The position numbers and the translations under genes were made by a program. From Mesorhabditis belari (taxonomy: Eukaryota; Nematoda; Chromadorea; Rhabditida; Rhabditidae): 64,000 nucleotides of DNA. Shown piece after piece: positions 1-11,421 of the stretch. The stretch is taken from contig CAUEEP010000865.1 in the NCBI GenBank assembly GCA_958450365.1, positions 310,001 to 374,000 on the forward strand, read 5' to 3'. The number at the start of each line of letters is the position of its first letter. The stretch's first letter is position 1. The notes under the pieces were generated by a model. The model saw only the letters and a list, made by a program, of their open reading frames with translations. It was not told the origin of the DNA and searched no databases.

Positions 1-5
1 CAAAC

Positions 6-160
6 CCGAACCTAATTTCATCTTCGTTTTCTCGGCCGCTTCTTGGCCGATTCCTCTGAAATTTTGTCTACAGATAGAAATCGAAATTTTCAACTTGTAG
101 ACAAAATTTCAGAGCAATCGGTCAAGAAACGAAGAAAAACGAAGGGGGAATCAGGTTCGG
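6..160. repeat. Imperfect inverted repeat with ~66-bp arms
   Basis: Arms at 6-72 and 96-160 are reverse complements with a few mismatches around a 23-nt loop. Both outer ends carry CCGAACC/GGTTCGG and both inner ends carry TGTAGACA-type sequence. No coding frame belongs to it. It looks like a short fold-back MITE, but no target duplication can be judged because the left end is at the window edge. Confidence 0.75.
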
Positions 161-1059
161 ATTGAAATTTTCCCATACCTACTACTCACCTAGACGTTCT
201 CCTGCTCGGACTCTTGCTTCTTCTTCTCATCGAATGCGGATTCCCCGGCTCTTGTGGTTCCCAATTCGACAAATGCACAACCAACGGATTTCCAAGAAAC
301 GAGAAACCGTTGTGCACTCCGACCTGGAAATTCAAACCACATTTAAACATTGATTTTAACTATTCTTGATTGCAATTTTATCACCAAATCAACTTATTGT
401 CAGCTATTCTTGCAAAATTTTCACCGCACTCATCGAAATTGTTTGTAAGGTGGAAATTTCCGCCCTACAAACAATGATTTTATAAATTTTCAATTCAATT
501 AACAATTTTCAAAAGTTAGACAAAACAATTTCGCCTTTACGAAAGAATATTTACTTTTAGCAAAGATTTAAATTGTTTTAGGCGCCCAATCGAAAGTGTA
601 TGTTTCAATTTTTTTCGTGTCTGTCGAGCAAAGAAAAATCTAATCTTGCACAAGGCCTCTTCTCATCGACCAGTTCAAAAATGTGATTTCCTTTTTTCTT
701 TTTAAAATTCCACTCACTCGAAGCCGCCGCTCGAGCACGTGCATTTGTGGGATTGGCTCTTTGCCGGGCAGGAAATTCTCTCTGAAAGCTTTTGATTTTT
801 AAAACCATGCAATTATTTTCTAAACCTGTACAATCTATCAACATTAATCGAATCCAATAGCCCTTTCTCAATTGAATCTCCGTGTTGACCGAAAGAAATT
901 GTGACATCGTCGAGAAAAGTCGGAATCGGCGGCAGTAAATGAGGAGATGCGAGTTGAGGGGCTGAAAAGGCAAAAATTCGACGAATTGGGAACTTTTTAT
1001 GTTTCTTGTATTGATATTGATGACTTTGAGCCTTTTCGCAGACTTGGAATATTCGGTTC
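161..1059. other. No gene recognised
   Basis: AT-rich sequence with short chance ORFs only. A 122-codon minus-strand frame at 605-973 has low-complexity composition and no recognisable family. Confidence 0.5.
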
Positions 1060-1500
1060 TGATTCGAGAGCCGATTCGGACCGATTCTGATCGATTCGGA
1101 CCGACTCCGGTCGATCCGGGGCCAATTCTGACCGATTCAGACCCAATTCTGGCCGATTCAGACCGAATTCTACCGATTCGGACCCAATCCTGACCGAATC
1201 GGACCCAATTCTACCGATTCGGACCGACCCTGGTCGATCCGGGGCCAATTCTGACCGATTCAGACCCAATTCTGGCCGATTCAGACCCAATTCTACCGAT
1301 TCGGACCCAATCCTGACCGAATCGGACCCAATTCTACCGATTCGGACCCAATTCTGACCGATTCGGACCGACCCTGGTCGATCCGGGGCCAATTCTGACC
1401 GATTCAGACCCAATTCTGGCCTATTCAGACCCAATTCTGACCGATTCGGACCCAATTCTGGCCGATTCAGACCCAATTCTGGTCAATTCAGACCCAATTC
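1060..1500. repeat. Degenerate minisatellite (GACCGATTCGGACCCAATTC family)
   Basis: About 440 bp is built from variants of CCGATTCGGACC and CCAATTCTGACC, roughly a 17-18 bp period, with higher-order blocks such as one containing GGTCGATCCGGGGCC repeated at about 1,100, 1,230 and 1,380. Long frames on the minus strand read as SVRIG/ELGLNRP repeats and follow from the array; I do not regard them as a gene. Confidence 0.85.
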
Positions 1501-2284
1501 ATGATCTTCTAACTGTTGATCTCTTTTCTATAAGATTTCCTGAATCATTTGATTATTTAGTATATCAATAATCTGTTCTGAAATCTATGAAATTCTTCAT
1601 TTTGTTGATTTTCGCACCAATTTCGTTCACATATGCATTGATTTTGAAAACTCAAACTCAATAATTGACCAATACCAAACTGAAACTAGGCTCGTCAACG
1701 TTGAAGATCGTATTTTCATTTCCTATTCCTCACCATTCTCAAATTCATCCAAGCCAGGCACATCGTCCATACCACCGATTATCGCAAATTCCTCAATAAA
1801 ATCACTGCACGAGAGCAATTTCGAGTGCACAAGTAGAGTGCATTGAATGGCACCTGACACAGGGTTATTTCAAATAGTTAAAACCATAACCATTCAACAG
1901 CTAATAATCCAAAGACTTGACTTGACCTCTGGCTTAACCTCTGGGCAGGCTAGGCAAAAGTCAAGCGAAAATCAAAAATCTTTGACTCAAAAGTGCTAAG
2001 AGCTTACAATTAGCATTTCATTTTTAAATTAGAATATAATAGTCTCTATTTGTAGCTAATATTCAATCTTAATCTCAGGTAGATAAAGCTTTGAAAGTCT
2101 ATTTTGAGATTGAAGAGCAAATGGGGCTAAAGTAGTCAGTGATCACTAAATTATAAACCATAAAAGAATAAATAAAGCAAATCAATTACGGTGTTTTTGA
2201 GGCTTAAGCTTTTGTTTCAAATTTTTGACGCGTTTATTGAAAAAGACCATTTCTAATCAATGAGTTCATGGTCGGATTTATTTA
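1501..2284. other. No gene recognised
   Basis: AT-rich spacer between the minisatellite and the mariner-type MITE. No exon-like frame with splice sites was seen. Confidence 0.5.
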
Positions 2285-3008
2285 TTAGATTGTCTAGAAA
2301 GTCTTTTCGTTCCTTTTCGTACTTCCGTTTACCAATAAAAACCAATAAATGCACCAATTGAATTATGGTTTGTTTCATTAAAAAGGCCAATCATTTTTCT
2401 GCAAACTAACATTAAAACAGGTTCAAATTGTCTTATGGCTTGATTTTTTTATGGAAGCGTAAAGTCGAGTAGTCAAAAAGACAGCTGGGTAGTCGAAAAG
2501 ACAGCTCGATGATGCGTTTTAGATACTTTAGCTAAGGTAATCTATCTTCGGGCCATAAGATAAAAGTTAGAGCACAAAAAGTTTGATAAATAGCCTAATT
2601 TTCAGAGAAATTCATTCAGCCAATTTCTCTGTAGAGGTTTTTATAGATCTTTGCGAAAAACACGATTTTCCCTTTCGAATTTGTTTGAAAATGAACCCAA
2701 ATTGACTTAAAAAGATGGAAAATTCAACAATAAACACTTTTTATATAGAGGAAATCATAGGTTAATTTGGTAAATTTGTTATTTTACAACGAAAGTACGA
2801 AAAGGAAAAGAAAAAGACGCTCTGGACAGCGTAAAATTGGGTTCAAAGTATGAAATGGCGCCGACTTTCAAAGAAACTTCTATAACAACGAGTAATCTTT
2901 ATCAAACACTTTGAAATACTTTGAATTTGAGCAAACCATAAGTTAATTGAAGAATTTGTTATTTTAAAACGGAAGTACGAAAAGGAACAAAAAGACTTGG
3001 CAGCCTAA
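2285..3008. mobile_element. Mariner-type MITE, non-coding, same family as 62,424-62,945
   Basis: The ends are imperfect inverted repeats (TTAGATTGTC... and ...GGCAGCCTAA) flanked by TA at 2,283-2,284 and 3,009-3,010. The interior matches, in reverse orientation, the element at 62,424-62,945: shared blocks include the GAACCCAAATTGACTTAAAAAGATGG stretch, the AGAGCACAAAAAGTT stretch and the end CGGAAGTACGAAAA. This copy is longer (724 versus 522 bp) because its right end is present twice, at about 2,748-2,840 and 2,933-3,008, separated by a segment related to 58,700-58,830. No transposase frame is present, so it would have needed a mariner transposase in trans. Confidence 0.75.
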
Positions 3009-3326
3009 TACTTGAAAAGATTCTAATCTACTAAAATTCAATACAAAATTCAAAAATGCTGATTGAAAATGGATTTTAAGAAGTAATTGTAATATCTCGA
3101 AGAGTCTGAACAGTCTAGTATGTCACCTGTCATTGCCTGGGTTTCTTTTTCGATGTTACTCGTGTAGACCAATGCCTTTGGTGTGCCCGGGTAAAGCCGG
3201 AGTCTGTAATGGTGAAAATGTTGGAAAGCGTAAGGTTTATTTAATAATGTACTTATTTAATCAGTTGTTATTCTCCAAAAAAACCTTTAAATAAGACTGA
3301 CAAAGTTTGTGCCAAAAAAGAAAACT

Positions 3327-3490
3327 GTCAGTGCATTTAAAGTGTCAGTGCATTTAAAGTGTCAGTGCATTTAAAGTGTCAGTGCATTTAAAGTGTCAGT
3401 GCATTTAAAGTGTCAGTGCATTTAAAGTGTCAGTGCATTTAAAGTGTCAGTGCATTTAAAGTGTCAGTGCATTTAAAGTGTCAGTGCAAT
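3327..3490. repeat. 17-bp tandem repeat, 9 full copies
   Basis: GTCAGTGCATTTAAAGT is repeated nine times perfectly from 3,327 to 3,479, followed by a partial copy. The lack of any divergence between units suggests recent expansion. Confidence 0.95.
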
Positions 3491-4098
3491 CTTATAAAAG
3501 GATTTTTATGAACAAATTTCTAGACCAACTTTGATTTCTAGACCAATTTTGAATCAATTTGAATTTTCTGAATCAATATTCTGACTCTGAAATTGCTTAT
3601 TGATTACAAATTGAGTTGCCTTGAAGCTTCTATTTTTCAATTTCATTCAGCACAATTCTCTTTTTACAATTTAACCTTTCAATAGCCTTTTTTCACTGTT
3701 GCACCTGTTTTTCTGCAAATTTCGGCGATTTGTCGAGTATTCTTGCAAGGCTTGTTGATGTGAGTTAATTATTTGAATCGTCCATCCAACCGTCATCTGA
3801 TCACTCGGATCTTTCGGAGAAACCTGAGAAATCGAAATTCTTGGCTGTTTATCATTCTCAACAATCACTCACTTCGATCAACTCAAAAACCAGAAACACT
3901 TCTTCGCCGAGAATTGAACAATGGAAGAAGAGTTCCTGGAAAATCTTTATTTAGAATCTATATGATTTCTAACATCTTGTTTCAATTTTGTCTAACTTGC
4001 TAGAATTTTATGTGTAATTCGTTCTTGAAACTTTTTAAAAACAACCTAATCTTGCTAAAAAGCCACAAAGTCAAATTCTAGCTCGAGTACTCAGACCT

Positions 4099-4220
4099 AG
4101 CTCAGGCCAGAAGCAGGCCTAGCTCCAAAGAAACAAGCCTAGCTCTAAAGAAGCAGGTCTAGCTCCAAAGAAACAAGCCTAGCTCCAAAGAAACAGGTCT
4201 AGCTCCAAAGAAACAGGAGG
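4099..4220. repeat. 20-bp tandem repeat, about 5-6 copies
   Basis: Units of AGCTCCAAAGAAACAAGCCT with variants run from 4,121 to 4,220, preceded by a diverged unit. Confidence 0.85.
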
Positions 4221-4388
4221 TACCTATCTCTGTCATAGTTTGCCACCGTAATCTTTCTGATGCTAGGTCAGCTTAGCTCTTGGCACAAGTAGTTTTTGGC
4301 CAAGATAAGAGTCAGAGTCGGGGTTCAGCTTTGAAACTTTCTACCTCAGTAAGGCATAAAACCCATCCCCCTTGGCAATGGAATACGT

Positions 4389-4459
4389 GCCAGTGTAGCT
4401 CTTTGATAGAGCGTTTGCCGATAAACGAGAGGTTGCGGATTCGAATTTCGAGTTCGACC
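4389..4459 (+). repeat. tRNA-like sequence (SINE or decayed tRNA)
   Basis: The segment has a perfect 4-bp D-stem (GCTC...GAGC), an anticodon-like hairpin (CGTTT/AAACG) and a T-loop block GATTCGAAT resembling a pol III B box. The acceptor ends do not pair, and the T-stem has a G-U and a mismatch. It is therefore not a functional tRNA gene, but more likely a tRNA-derived SINE or pseudogene. Confidence 0.45.
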
Positions 4460-5328
4460 ATGTCTTCCCAGCAGACCCATAAAAAGAGTCGTTCAACTCC
4501 TCATCGCTCACCTCATTGAACCGTATGACTCCCTCAAACGCCGGCACAGCCCTCGTTCGATAGGGACGACCAAAAAATTGCCGAATTCTCGTATCAAAAA
4601 AGTACACTTGAAGATAATAAGGACAGCCTGGTTGAGCCTAAAATGAGCAATTAGCTTATTTTGGTGCGTTGTTGGCAAGACCGTAGCCAGGATTTCAGTA
4701 TTCTTGAGAGAAATCGCTAGAGCTTCTTCCAGAAGAGCTAGAGCTTCCCAAATGAATCAATTTACACCCAAGGAAGAAAATTTAGCAAAATCTTCAGCCT
4801 ACATCATGACTACAATGCAATTTCTCTAAAATAAAATGAAATGAAAATTTGGACGACTTTCTTTTTTGCGCCCCTGCCCAAGTTTGAGCCTTTCTAGCTA
4901 GCTTCACAGGCTTTAAATCGAATTTTTAGCTCACGTGTCCTATGTAAATCGATACGGAGAATCGATTGGCGACGGTTAGAAGTTTCCTGGATAACGGCTA
5001 AGGGTCTAGGATTGCAAGGTAGTCTAGGATCAAGGTTTTCCTTAATTTTTACATGGCTAGTTTTTGAATGATAGATTCTATGCATTCCAATGTGTGAGCT
5101 AAAAAGCATAGCATCAGAAAAGACATTTCGTCTTTAATACTATCTAAATAGGAAGAAAAGATGAAAAAAAACCTCTCTAAAACCCATAAAACATCATTTT
5201 CAAGACAACTTTGTTTTCTTTCCTTTTTTTTTGCTTAGTTTTAGTACTGGTTATGTGGTTTTTTAAAAGAATTCTTTGAAAGTGCATATTAAGCTTTGAA
5301 TTTGCTTGAATTTTAATCTAAAACTCAC

Positions 5329-5478
5329 TCCATTAAGCTGGATCTCGTCGAGAATCACGGCGAATCCCTCGGGTGTGCCCAATTCAAAATCGTGTGCTCT
5401 TCGCGGGGGAATTAAACGATTCTCGAGGAATTCCTGATACCATTCGTTGACCGAATGAATTTTTCCTTGATTTGACAT
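5329..5478 (-). pseudogene. Orphan 5' coding exon (50 codons), unknown gene
   Basis: An ATG at 5,478 follows an acceptor-like site (CTTTCCAG at about 5,491) and opens exactly 50 codons that end at a good donor (GGA followed by GTGAGT, 5,328). The peptide begins MSNQGKIHSV and includes a stretch rich in acidic and aromatic residues (EWYQEFLEN). It has the look of a real trans-spliced first exon, but I could not find convincing downstream exons on the minus strand; a frame at 4,341-4,607 is possible but overlaps the tRNA-like repeat. It may be a broken gene, or the rest may use exons I did not recognise. Confidence 0.35.
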
Positions 5479-5727
5479 CTTTTACATTGCCTGGAAAGAG
5501 TGAAATGATAGAATCTTAGAGTTTTTTTCAATATAATTTGTTAGAATAGGTGAAAAGTAGTTTAGTAAAAGATTGAGTTTTAAAACAGAGAAATAAGACG
5601 GTTCTATGTGGTATAATTATAATAAATGATATTAAATTGTTTGAAGAGGATTATCCCAAACAAATATAAGTGTAGAATCAGTTTCAAAATGAAACCATGG
5701 GTGCTTGGGAAAGACACCAATCGAGCG

Positions 5728-5823
5728 CACCCATATCTCCATGGAAACACTGGGGAAAAGAGGGAAAGAAAGAAAGGCAAAGAATTCCCTCTTTTCCCCC
5801 CTTTTTCCATGGAGATATGGGTG
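5728..5823. repeat. Short hairpin repeat
   Basis: CACCCATATCTCCATGGA at 5,728 and its complement ending at 5,823 flank purine-rich arms that also pair (GGGAAAAGAGGGAA with TTCCCTCTTTTCCC). Several overlapping short frames here are shadows of the palindrome. Confidence 0.7.
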
Positions 5824-6373
5824 TTCCACACGTTGATGATTGGGAAAAGAAGAAAAAAGAAGAGAAGAGATGGTTGAGAATAAGGATTAGCATAGAGGTT
5901 GGACTTTGAAATCAACTTACAACCAGCTGGTAATTGGAGAAAATTGATTTCATTATACAAAAGTTTCAAAGTCTCAACTTCTAGATGACTGCTAGATGAC
6001 TTCAAAGTCATCAATTACATGTTCAGCATCAATTACAAGTTTCTCAAGTCAATTAAACCAATTAAACCAATCTGACAAGGAAAGCCACCAAGTCAAACTG
6101 GTAAACGTGGGATAAATCATGGAAAATCACCTGAATTAAATTGAAGAATCACTTGAATTTCCATTGACATTGAAAATCACCTTGAATTTTGAGCTCCTTA
6201 TGAGGCTGTCACACGCTTCCTCAAAAACTGTTTTAATGGTCCAGTGGTTCGTCTGCTAGACTACTTTTACTGCTAGACTTTTTGCGGAGAGTGGACTCGA
6301 ACTTGAGACCGAAAAATGTAATAGGCTTGTTAGTCTAGCAAAAAATAGGCTTCGTAGTCTAGCAGCTTCTTAG

Positions 6374-9300
6374 ATCACTGAAGCAGTTGCTAGTAGTGAA
6401 GAAGAATGGATTAAGCGGATATACGAAGAAGTTTGCGCTTTCTCGCATCGACGCTCTGTTTTGGTGATTTGTGAGACGGTCGAGGGTGTGAACTTTGTCC
6501 AGAAGAGACTGACAGCGGAAGGATTGAATACTTTTGCATACAGGAGGGAACACGAGAAGTTCACCGTTGCAGATAAACCTCTATTGACTGGAAAAGTGAT
6601 TGTGGCTACAAATTTGGCTGGAAGGGGCACGGATATCAAGATTTCAGATGCTCTGAGAGATGTGGGTGGCTTGCACATCTGTCTAACATATCTACCATCA
6701 AATAAACGAGTTGAAGAACAAGCCTTTGGGAGGGCAGCCAGATCGGGTGACCCGAGAAGTGGGAGACTAGTGATCTTGAAAGATGACACCAATGTGCCCG
6801 CGACTCATCATCGAATGGTGGCAATCAAAGTGGAGAGGGACAGCGATGAGTTGAAACGGATCGTTGAAATCAAGGAGCACTACGAGAAGCGGATCCTTGC
6901 CCAGGAGTACTGCTTCGAGGAGTTCAACAAACTCTATCAGGCACAGGCTGGCAGGTTCCAAAAGGTTCCCGTCGATAAAGTGAACCTCTTGGAGAACCCA
7001 ATTGATCAATGGGCGTTGTGGTTGCACAAGTGGAAGCAGATCATTAACAACGATGGAAATGCGGAAGAATACAAGAAACAGTTAGCGCTTTTCGTGAAAC
7101 AAGCCAGGAAATTCCTGACGAAGAGAACATTCATCTTGATGCCGCACTTGGTCCGACTTGCAAGGAACCACATTGAGCAGAAGAGCTACGGCAATGCAAT
7201 CGGTGCTCTCAATCATGTGATTAACTTTGAGCCCCAATTCTCCGAGACAGCCCACTACTATAAAGCCTATGCAATTGGGAAGAGTTTCAATTGGGAATTC
7301 AATCGAAGCAAATCAAACAGAGTTGTTGAGGAATTGGAGATAGCCAAGAAAATGTTCGAAAAGCTTTCCGATTCCCAATTGCAATATTCAGCAATTGTGA
7401 CCAAGATGAAGGCGAACTTCGAGTCCGTCGGAATCATTCAGATCACTTCTTATGAAGAGCAAAAGCAGGGCATCGTTGACATCTATGGCCAGTTCATCTC
7501 AGCAATTGATGAGGCAATCGGATCAACTGCTAGTTCGGAGTCTTTCCACAAGGGAATCATAAACGAAGAGATGAGCTCAACGTTGTACGATTTGTTCTAT
7601 GGAAAGAAAGTTCTACTCCCAATGAAGACCTTAAGACCGGATGACCTAAAAGAGATTGAAAGAGTTGCTCGAGAATTCGGGATTCCCCTCGAAACGCTTA
7701 CAACATTTTTACAAAAGGGTTATCAAGGAGATGCAATTCAGATCGAGAAAGCTTTGCGTGAACACATTCCTCTGCCAAATCGAGACGATTTTTGGGATGA
7801 GCTGTTGAGTAACAGATGGTTGATAAAGCCGAAGACCTTTGTGGTGTTGGACAAGGAGAAATTCTTTCAAGAATACCCATTGCTCATTTCAGATAAAGAT
7901 TTTATTGGTAATTCACGGGAATTGAAGAAGTTCAAAGAAGAGATCAGTGGATCAGATCTCGTTTTGAAGACTCTAGAGCCATTGGATGAGATGCTCGAGA
8001 CCAGCAAGGTCTTCGAAAAAGAGGCCTTCATAAAATTGATTCGAGAGGTTCGCTATGAAACTTTCTTTCAAAAGGGATTGATTGTGGAGTTAGACGTGGC
8101 TGAAAGAGCAGAAAGTAGCAAAGACTTTACTTTCAAATCCTTCGATAAACTAAGAATTGAGGACTTCATTGGTGAACACATCAGAACAGAAATTGCTTTG
8201 GCTGTTCTTGAGGCACTTGTTGAATCGAAAGTTCTCGAGAAAAAGGGAACTCATTATCGCCTCCTAGTCGCTGATCTGAATGATTACAAGTTACCACTAA
8301 ATCTTCGTTTGTATTCTGACGCGGTTGATGCTTTGCTCGCAAAGAGTTTCGCATATCGACTGGCTTTCAACAGAATGACAGGGCAAAAAGATGGCTCAAT
8401 AAACATTCCAGTGCTCCATAAGCCGCATCAACAATTGCTCTGGGATCTGGTTGATGCTGAGGCTATTACTCCTGTAACTGTTGGATCAAAGGATTCCGTT
8501 TCAAGGATTCTCGAGGCCCAATACCCAGAATATTTCTCACAAGAAGCTCTGATTGAGATCATGAGACAAGAAGTGCCAGGCCTTACAGTTAATAAAGCCT
8601 GGAATCTACTCAAGGAGAAAGGCCATTTGACCAAGACAGTTTTCGACTCCACTTACACGATCACCGAGAAACAGGTGAAGATCTACGGAAGAGAGTATGA
8701 GACCACGAACAATCGACTTCAGAATTGTCTCAGAGGGCAAATGTTTCTCCGAAAGGAAACAACAAAACAAGAAATTGTTGGAATCATCGATCATCTAAAG
8801 GGGTTGATCATCACTTTGGATTGCCCAGAACTCTATTTACAAAAACTCTACGACGCTCTCGGATCGAAGGCGCCGGCAGCCATGGAAGAGATAAATATCT
8901 TCATGCTGAACGGATTGGAGGACATCATTCGCTTCCAAGAGCAGCCGTACACGTGGAAGATAATCTTCTATACGTTCTTGGTCGTCCCATTGATGGGACT
9001 CATTCAGATCGGAATAGCCATTCAATTGTTCACGGTCGGTCTGATGAGCCATGTTGGTCTCGGATTCATCAGCGAGGGCGTCAGTGATCTAATCTTTGCC
9101 GTTTCCGGGATGAGATCCGGCTACTTCAGTTGGTCGGCTTATTGGCAGCACAAGAAGGAGAGCATCATGTTTACAGTGATCACTTGCGGAATTAGAGCCT
9201 TTTTGGCTCGTGGAGCTCAAGTGTCGCGGTACGGGGCAAAGTTCGCACAACAAGGATTGAAATCGGCTTGGAAAGAAGTGGCAAATATGGCTGGAAAGGA

Positions 9301-9418
9301 ACTGATCGCTGAGGTCGGCTGGTCAACTGTGAGAAACACAGTGTGAAAAGATTTTGCTTCGCACGCGATCAAGGGAGTGCAAGTTGACCAGGAGCATTTC
9401 ACACTTTTACAACAAGGT
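6374..9418 (+). pseudogene. Truncated, inverted partial copy of the giant SecA-like gene
   Basis: From about 6,398 to 9,379 the sequence matches, in the opposite orientation, the 16.44-13.46 kb part of the large SecA-like ORF. It covers the second helicase-type lobe (ATNLAGRGTDI and QAFGRAARSGDP motifs), the TPR-like region and the hydrophobic segment; by eye the protein is roughly 90-95% identical. The 5' two thirds of the gene, including Walker A and DEVD, are absent, and there is no in-frame ATG at the left edge (a stop lies at 6,371). Relative to the full copy a TTA leucine codon is TGA at 9,344-9,346. After that stop the original frame continues to 9,379 and jumps to the QVDQEHF segment, so about 1 kb is deleted. 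The copy should be non-functional as a SecA, although 961 codons remain open. Confidence 0.85.
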
Positions 9419-11298
9419 ATTCAATACATTTTGCAAAATATATTTTTTAAAAAGCGCTAGAAAAAGCTAAAAAAAGTTTTTTAAGTTTTAAGTTCAATAG
9501 GTTTTGATAAACCCAGCATCATCTCTTGATCTATAAGTCAAAAACCTTGCGCCAAATTTCGTCGACCAGTTAGTGCCTTCTATTATGACATTTTTTATAA
9601 TAGAGATCATTTACCAATAAAAATCTCAAAAATGAAGCCTCCATCTTAATTGATAAAGGTTTTTATAATTAGATTTATGGAAATGAGAGGAGATGTCCTT
9701 GTTTGCAAACGGTTCTTTGCTCTTGCTCTCTTTCATCCATTTCTTCCTTGATATGCCTTAAAATCAGAACTTTATCTTGTTGCGACAATTATGGCACACC
9801 CTGTATATCCCTAGTTCAGGCAGGAAAATCATGTACACGTATCCGAAAGAGGGAAGAGCCAACAAGGAGGTGGCATGTCTCTGGTAGCACTCGAACTAAT
9901 ACGTGCGAGTCCAATTTTATAACGTTATCCAAAGCTTTTGAGATTTTTCGTGACACTTAGCACTTGATCTTTTGTATAATAGGTAAATTTTCAGAAAAGT
10001 TCTGATTCTCAAGCAATTTTTATAATCAAAACAAACAATCAAATGAAAACAAACAGAAAAAACAAAACAAACAAACAAAACAAAAAAAACTATGCTTATT
10101 CTAATGTTTTAACAGTTTATTGTGTAAAATTGAAATTAAAAGCAAATCAATACACTTCATACTGTACTTTATTTACTTTCAAGGCTGCTGCTTTCTTCCT
10201 CTCTCCATTCCGGAAAGAGAAAGAAATGCGGATGCTTGATTTGGATTAGCTGATAGTTGAACTAAATAAATGGTTTTAAAAAGTGCATCTCTTTTATGGT
10301 GATCGCGAAAATACGTGAAACTTCGTAAACAATCATTTTTTTTTTGACACGCCACGGACGTTTGATTTCTTCAAATTAACTTTAAATTCGGAAAATTCGC
10401 ACATTTTTACCCTAGGACATTTAGTTTTCTAAAACGAAATTAACTTTGAACAACTTTCCGATACGATTCTTTTAACGGTGTCACGGTTTTGCTCTGAGAT
10501 TTTGTCAATTTTAAACTCTGATTTCCCACCGTGAAATCGCTTGAAAAACTTTTGTTTTTTGAAGCTATTTCTTTGGTTTATGGCTTATTTTATAGAAAAA
10601 TCTTAACTCTCCAAAATACCATTCAAACTCTTTTCCAAAAAAAAACTTTTGTGAAAAATTTTCTGACTTCAACTATCAAAAGAGTCGACGACCAAACAGA
10701 AGCCTGCGAAATAAATGCTTGCCATGCAGAAAAGTAGCTCTTTTCTGTGAAATCTTATTTGATGCTTTGATTTTGAATATCTCTGATTCTCTTGTCCTTC
10801 CCCTAGAAATCGTTTGTGTGAGAAAAAGAGACGGAGCTCACTTTGTATTGCTTTTCTTTGGCTTTGAAACGCTGAACCAATGATTGATTCTATTTATTGT
10901 ATTTTCTCGCTAGATTAGTGATTGTGCTAGATTCGGAATAAAATATCTAAATAATCATTGCCCCATCGGCACCAAGCATCAGTTTTCTCGATAATATTAT
11001 TAAGTTTAGACAAAGACAACGGCTTTCTGCAGGATTCGATTTTCTTCGACATTTTTCCGATTGTTTACGCGGCCTTTTTATTGTACCTGTTTACAGATGT
11101 TTTTTCGTTGAATTACTTTCATGAAACTATTTTTTCTGAAACTAACAAAATAAAAATTAAAAAATCAAACTAAAAACAAAAGTTGAATCGATACATAAGT
11201 ACCACAAAAGAAAGAGTCAAATTTAGAGAGTTGCAAGTTGCGAAGCAGTGAGCAAACGTGATCTGAAAGTTGCAAGTTATTTGGTGACTTTAGGAAAA
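9419..11298. other. Spacer between the inverted SecA copies, no gene
   Basis: AT-rich sequence with A- and T-runs (for example an AAACAAAC-rich tract at about 10,040-10,090). No exon with convincing codon structure was seen. It holds the dispersed repeat at 9,754-9,806. Confidence 0.55.
9754..9806. repeat. Dispersed 53-bp repeat (second copy at 53,331-53,383)
   Basis: The two copies match over TGCCTTAAAA, CTTTATCTTGT, GCGACAATTATGGC and CTGTAT with only a few differences. The outer edge (CCCTGTA then TA) resembles a transposon terminus. No partner end was found nearby. Confidence 0.7.
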
Positions 11299-11309
11299 TT
11301 TATTTATTT
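11299..11309 (-). terminator. Polyadenylation signal candidate for the SecA-like gene
   Basis: AATAAA occurs on the minus strand (TTTATT on the given strand) about 115 nt beyond the SecA-like stop codon, a reasonable distance for a nematode 3' UTR. Confidence 0.4.
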
Positions 11310-11421
11310 ACTTTTATAAAGAAAGCTTGAAACAAAAAGTACGTTGATCTCACAGGTTCACTGACGTCGAGGCTGAAATTTCTCTTGAGTTGTCGAAGCT
11401 TGCCAAAGATGTTACCAAAAT

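Noticed and set aside
162..353. 63-codon frame beside the left inverted repeat
   Set aside because: No homology, splice or start context; composition is like its surroundings.
997..1476. Long minus-strand frame with SVRIG/ELGLNRP repeats
   Set aside because: It lies wholly within the minisatellite and results from its period; no splice sites, homology or start context support a gene.
5604..6014. Overlapping frames on both strands around 5.7-5.9 kb
   Set aside because: Shadows of a short hairpin repeat and purine tracts.
6237..6310. tRNA-like A/B-box pattern upstream of the truncated SecA copy
   Set aside because: The B-box match is weak and no cloverleaf can be drawn; the TAGTCTAGCA repeats explain part of it.
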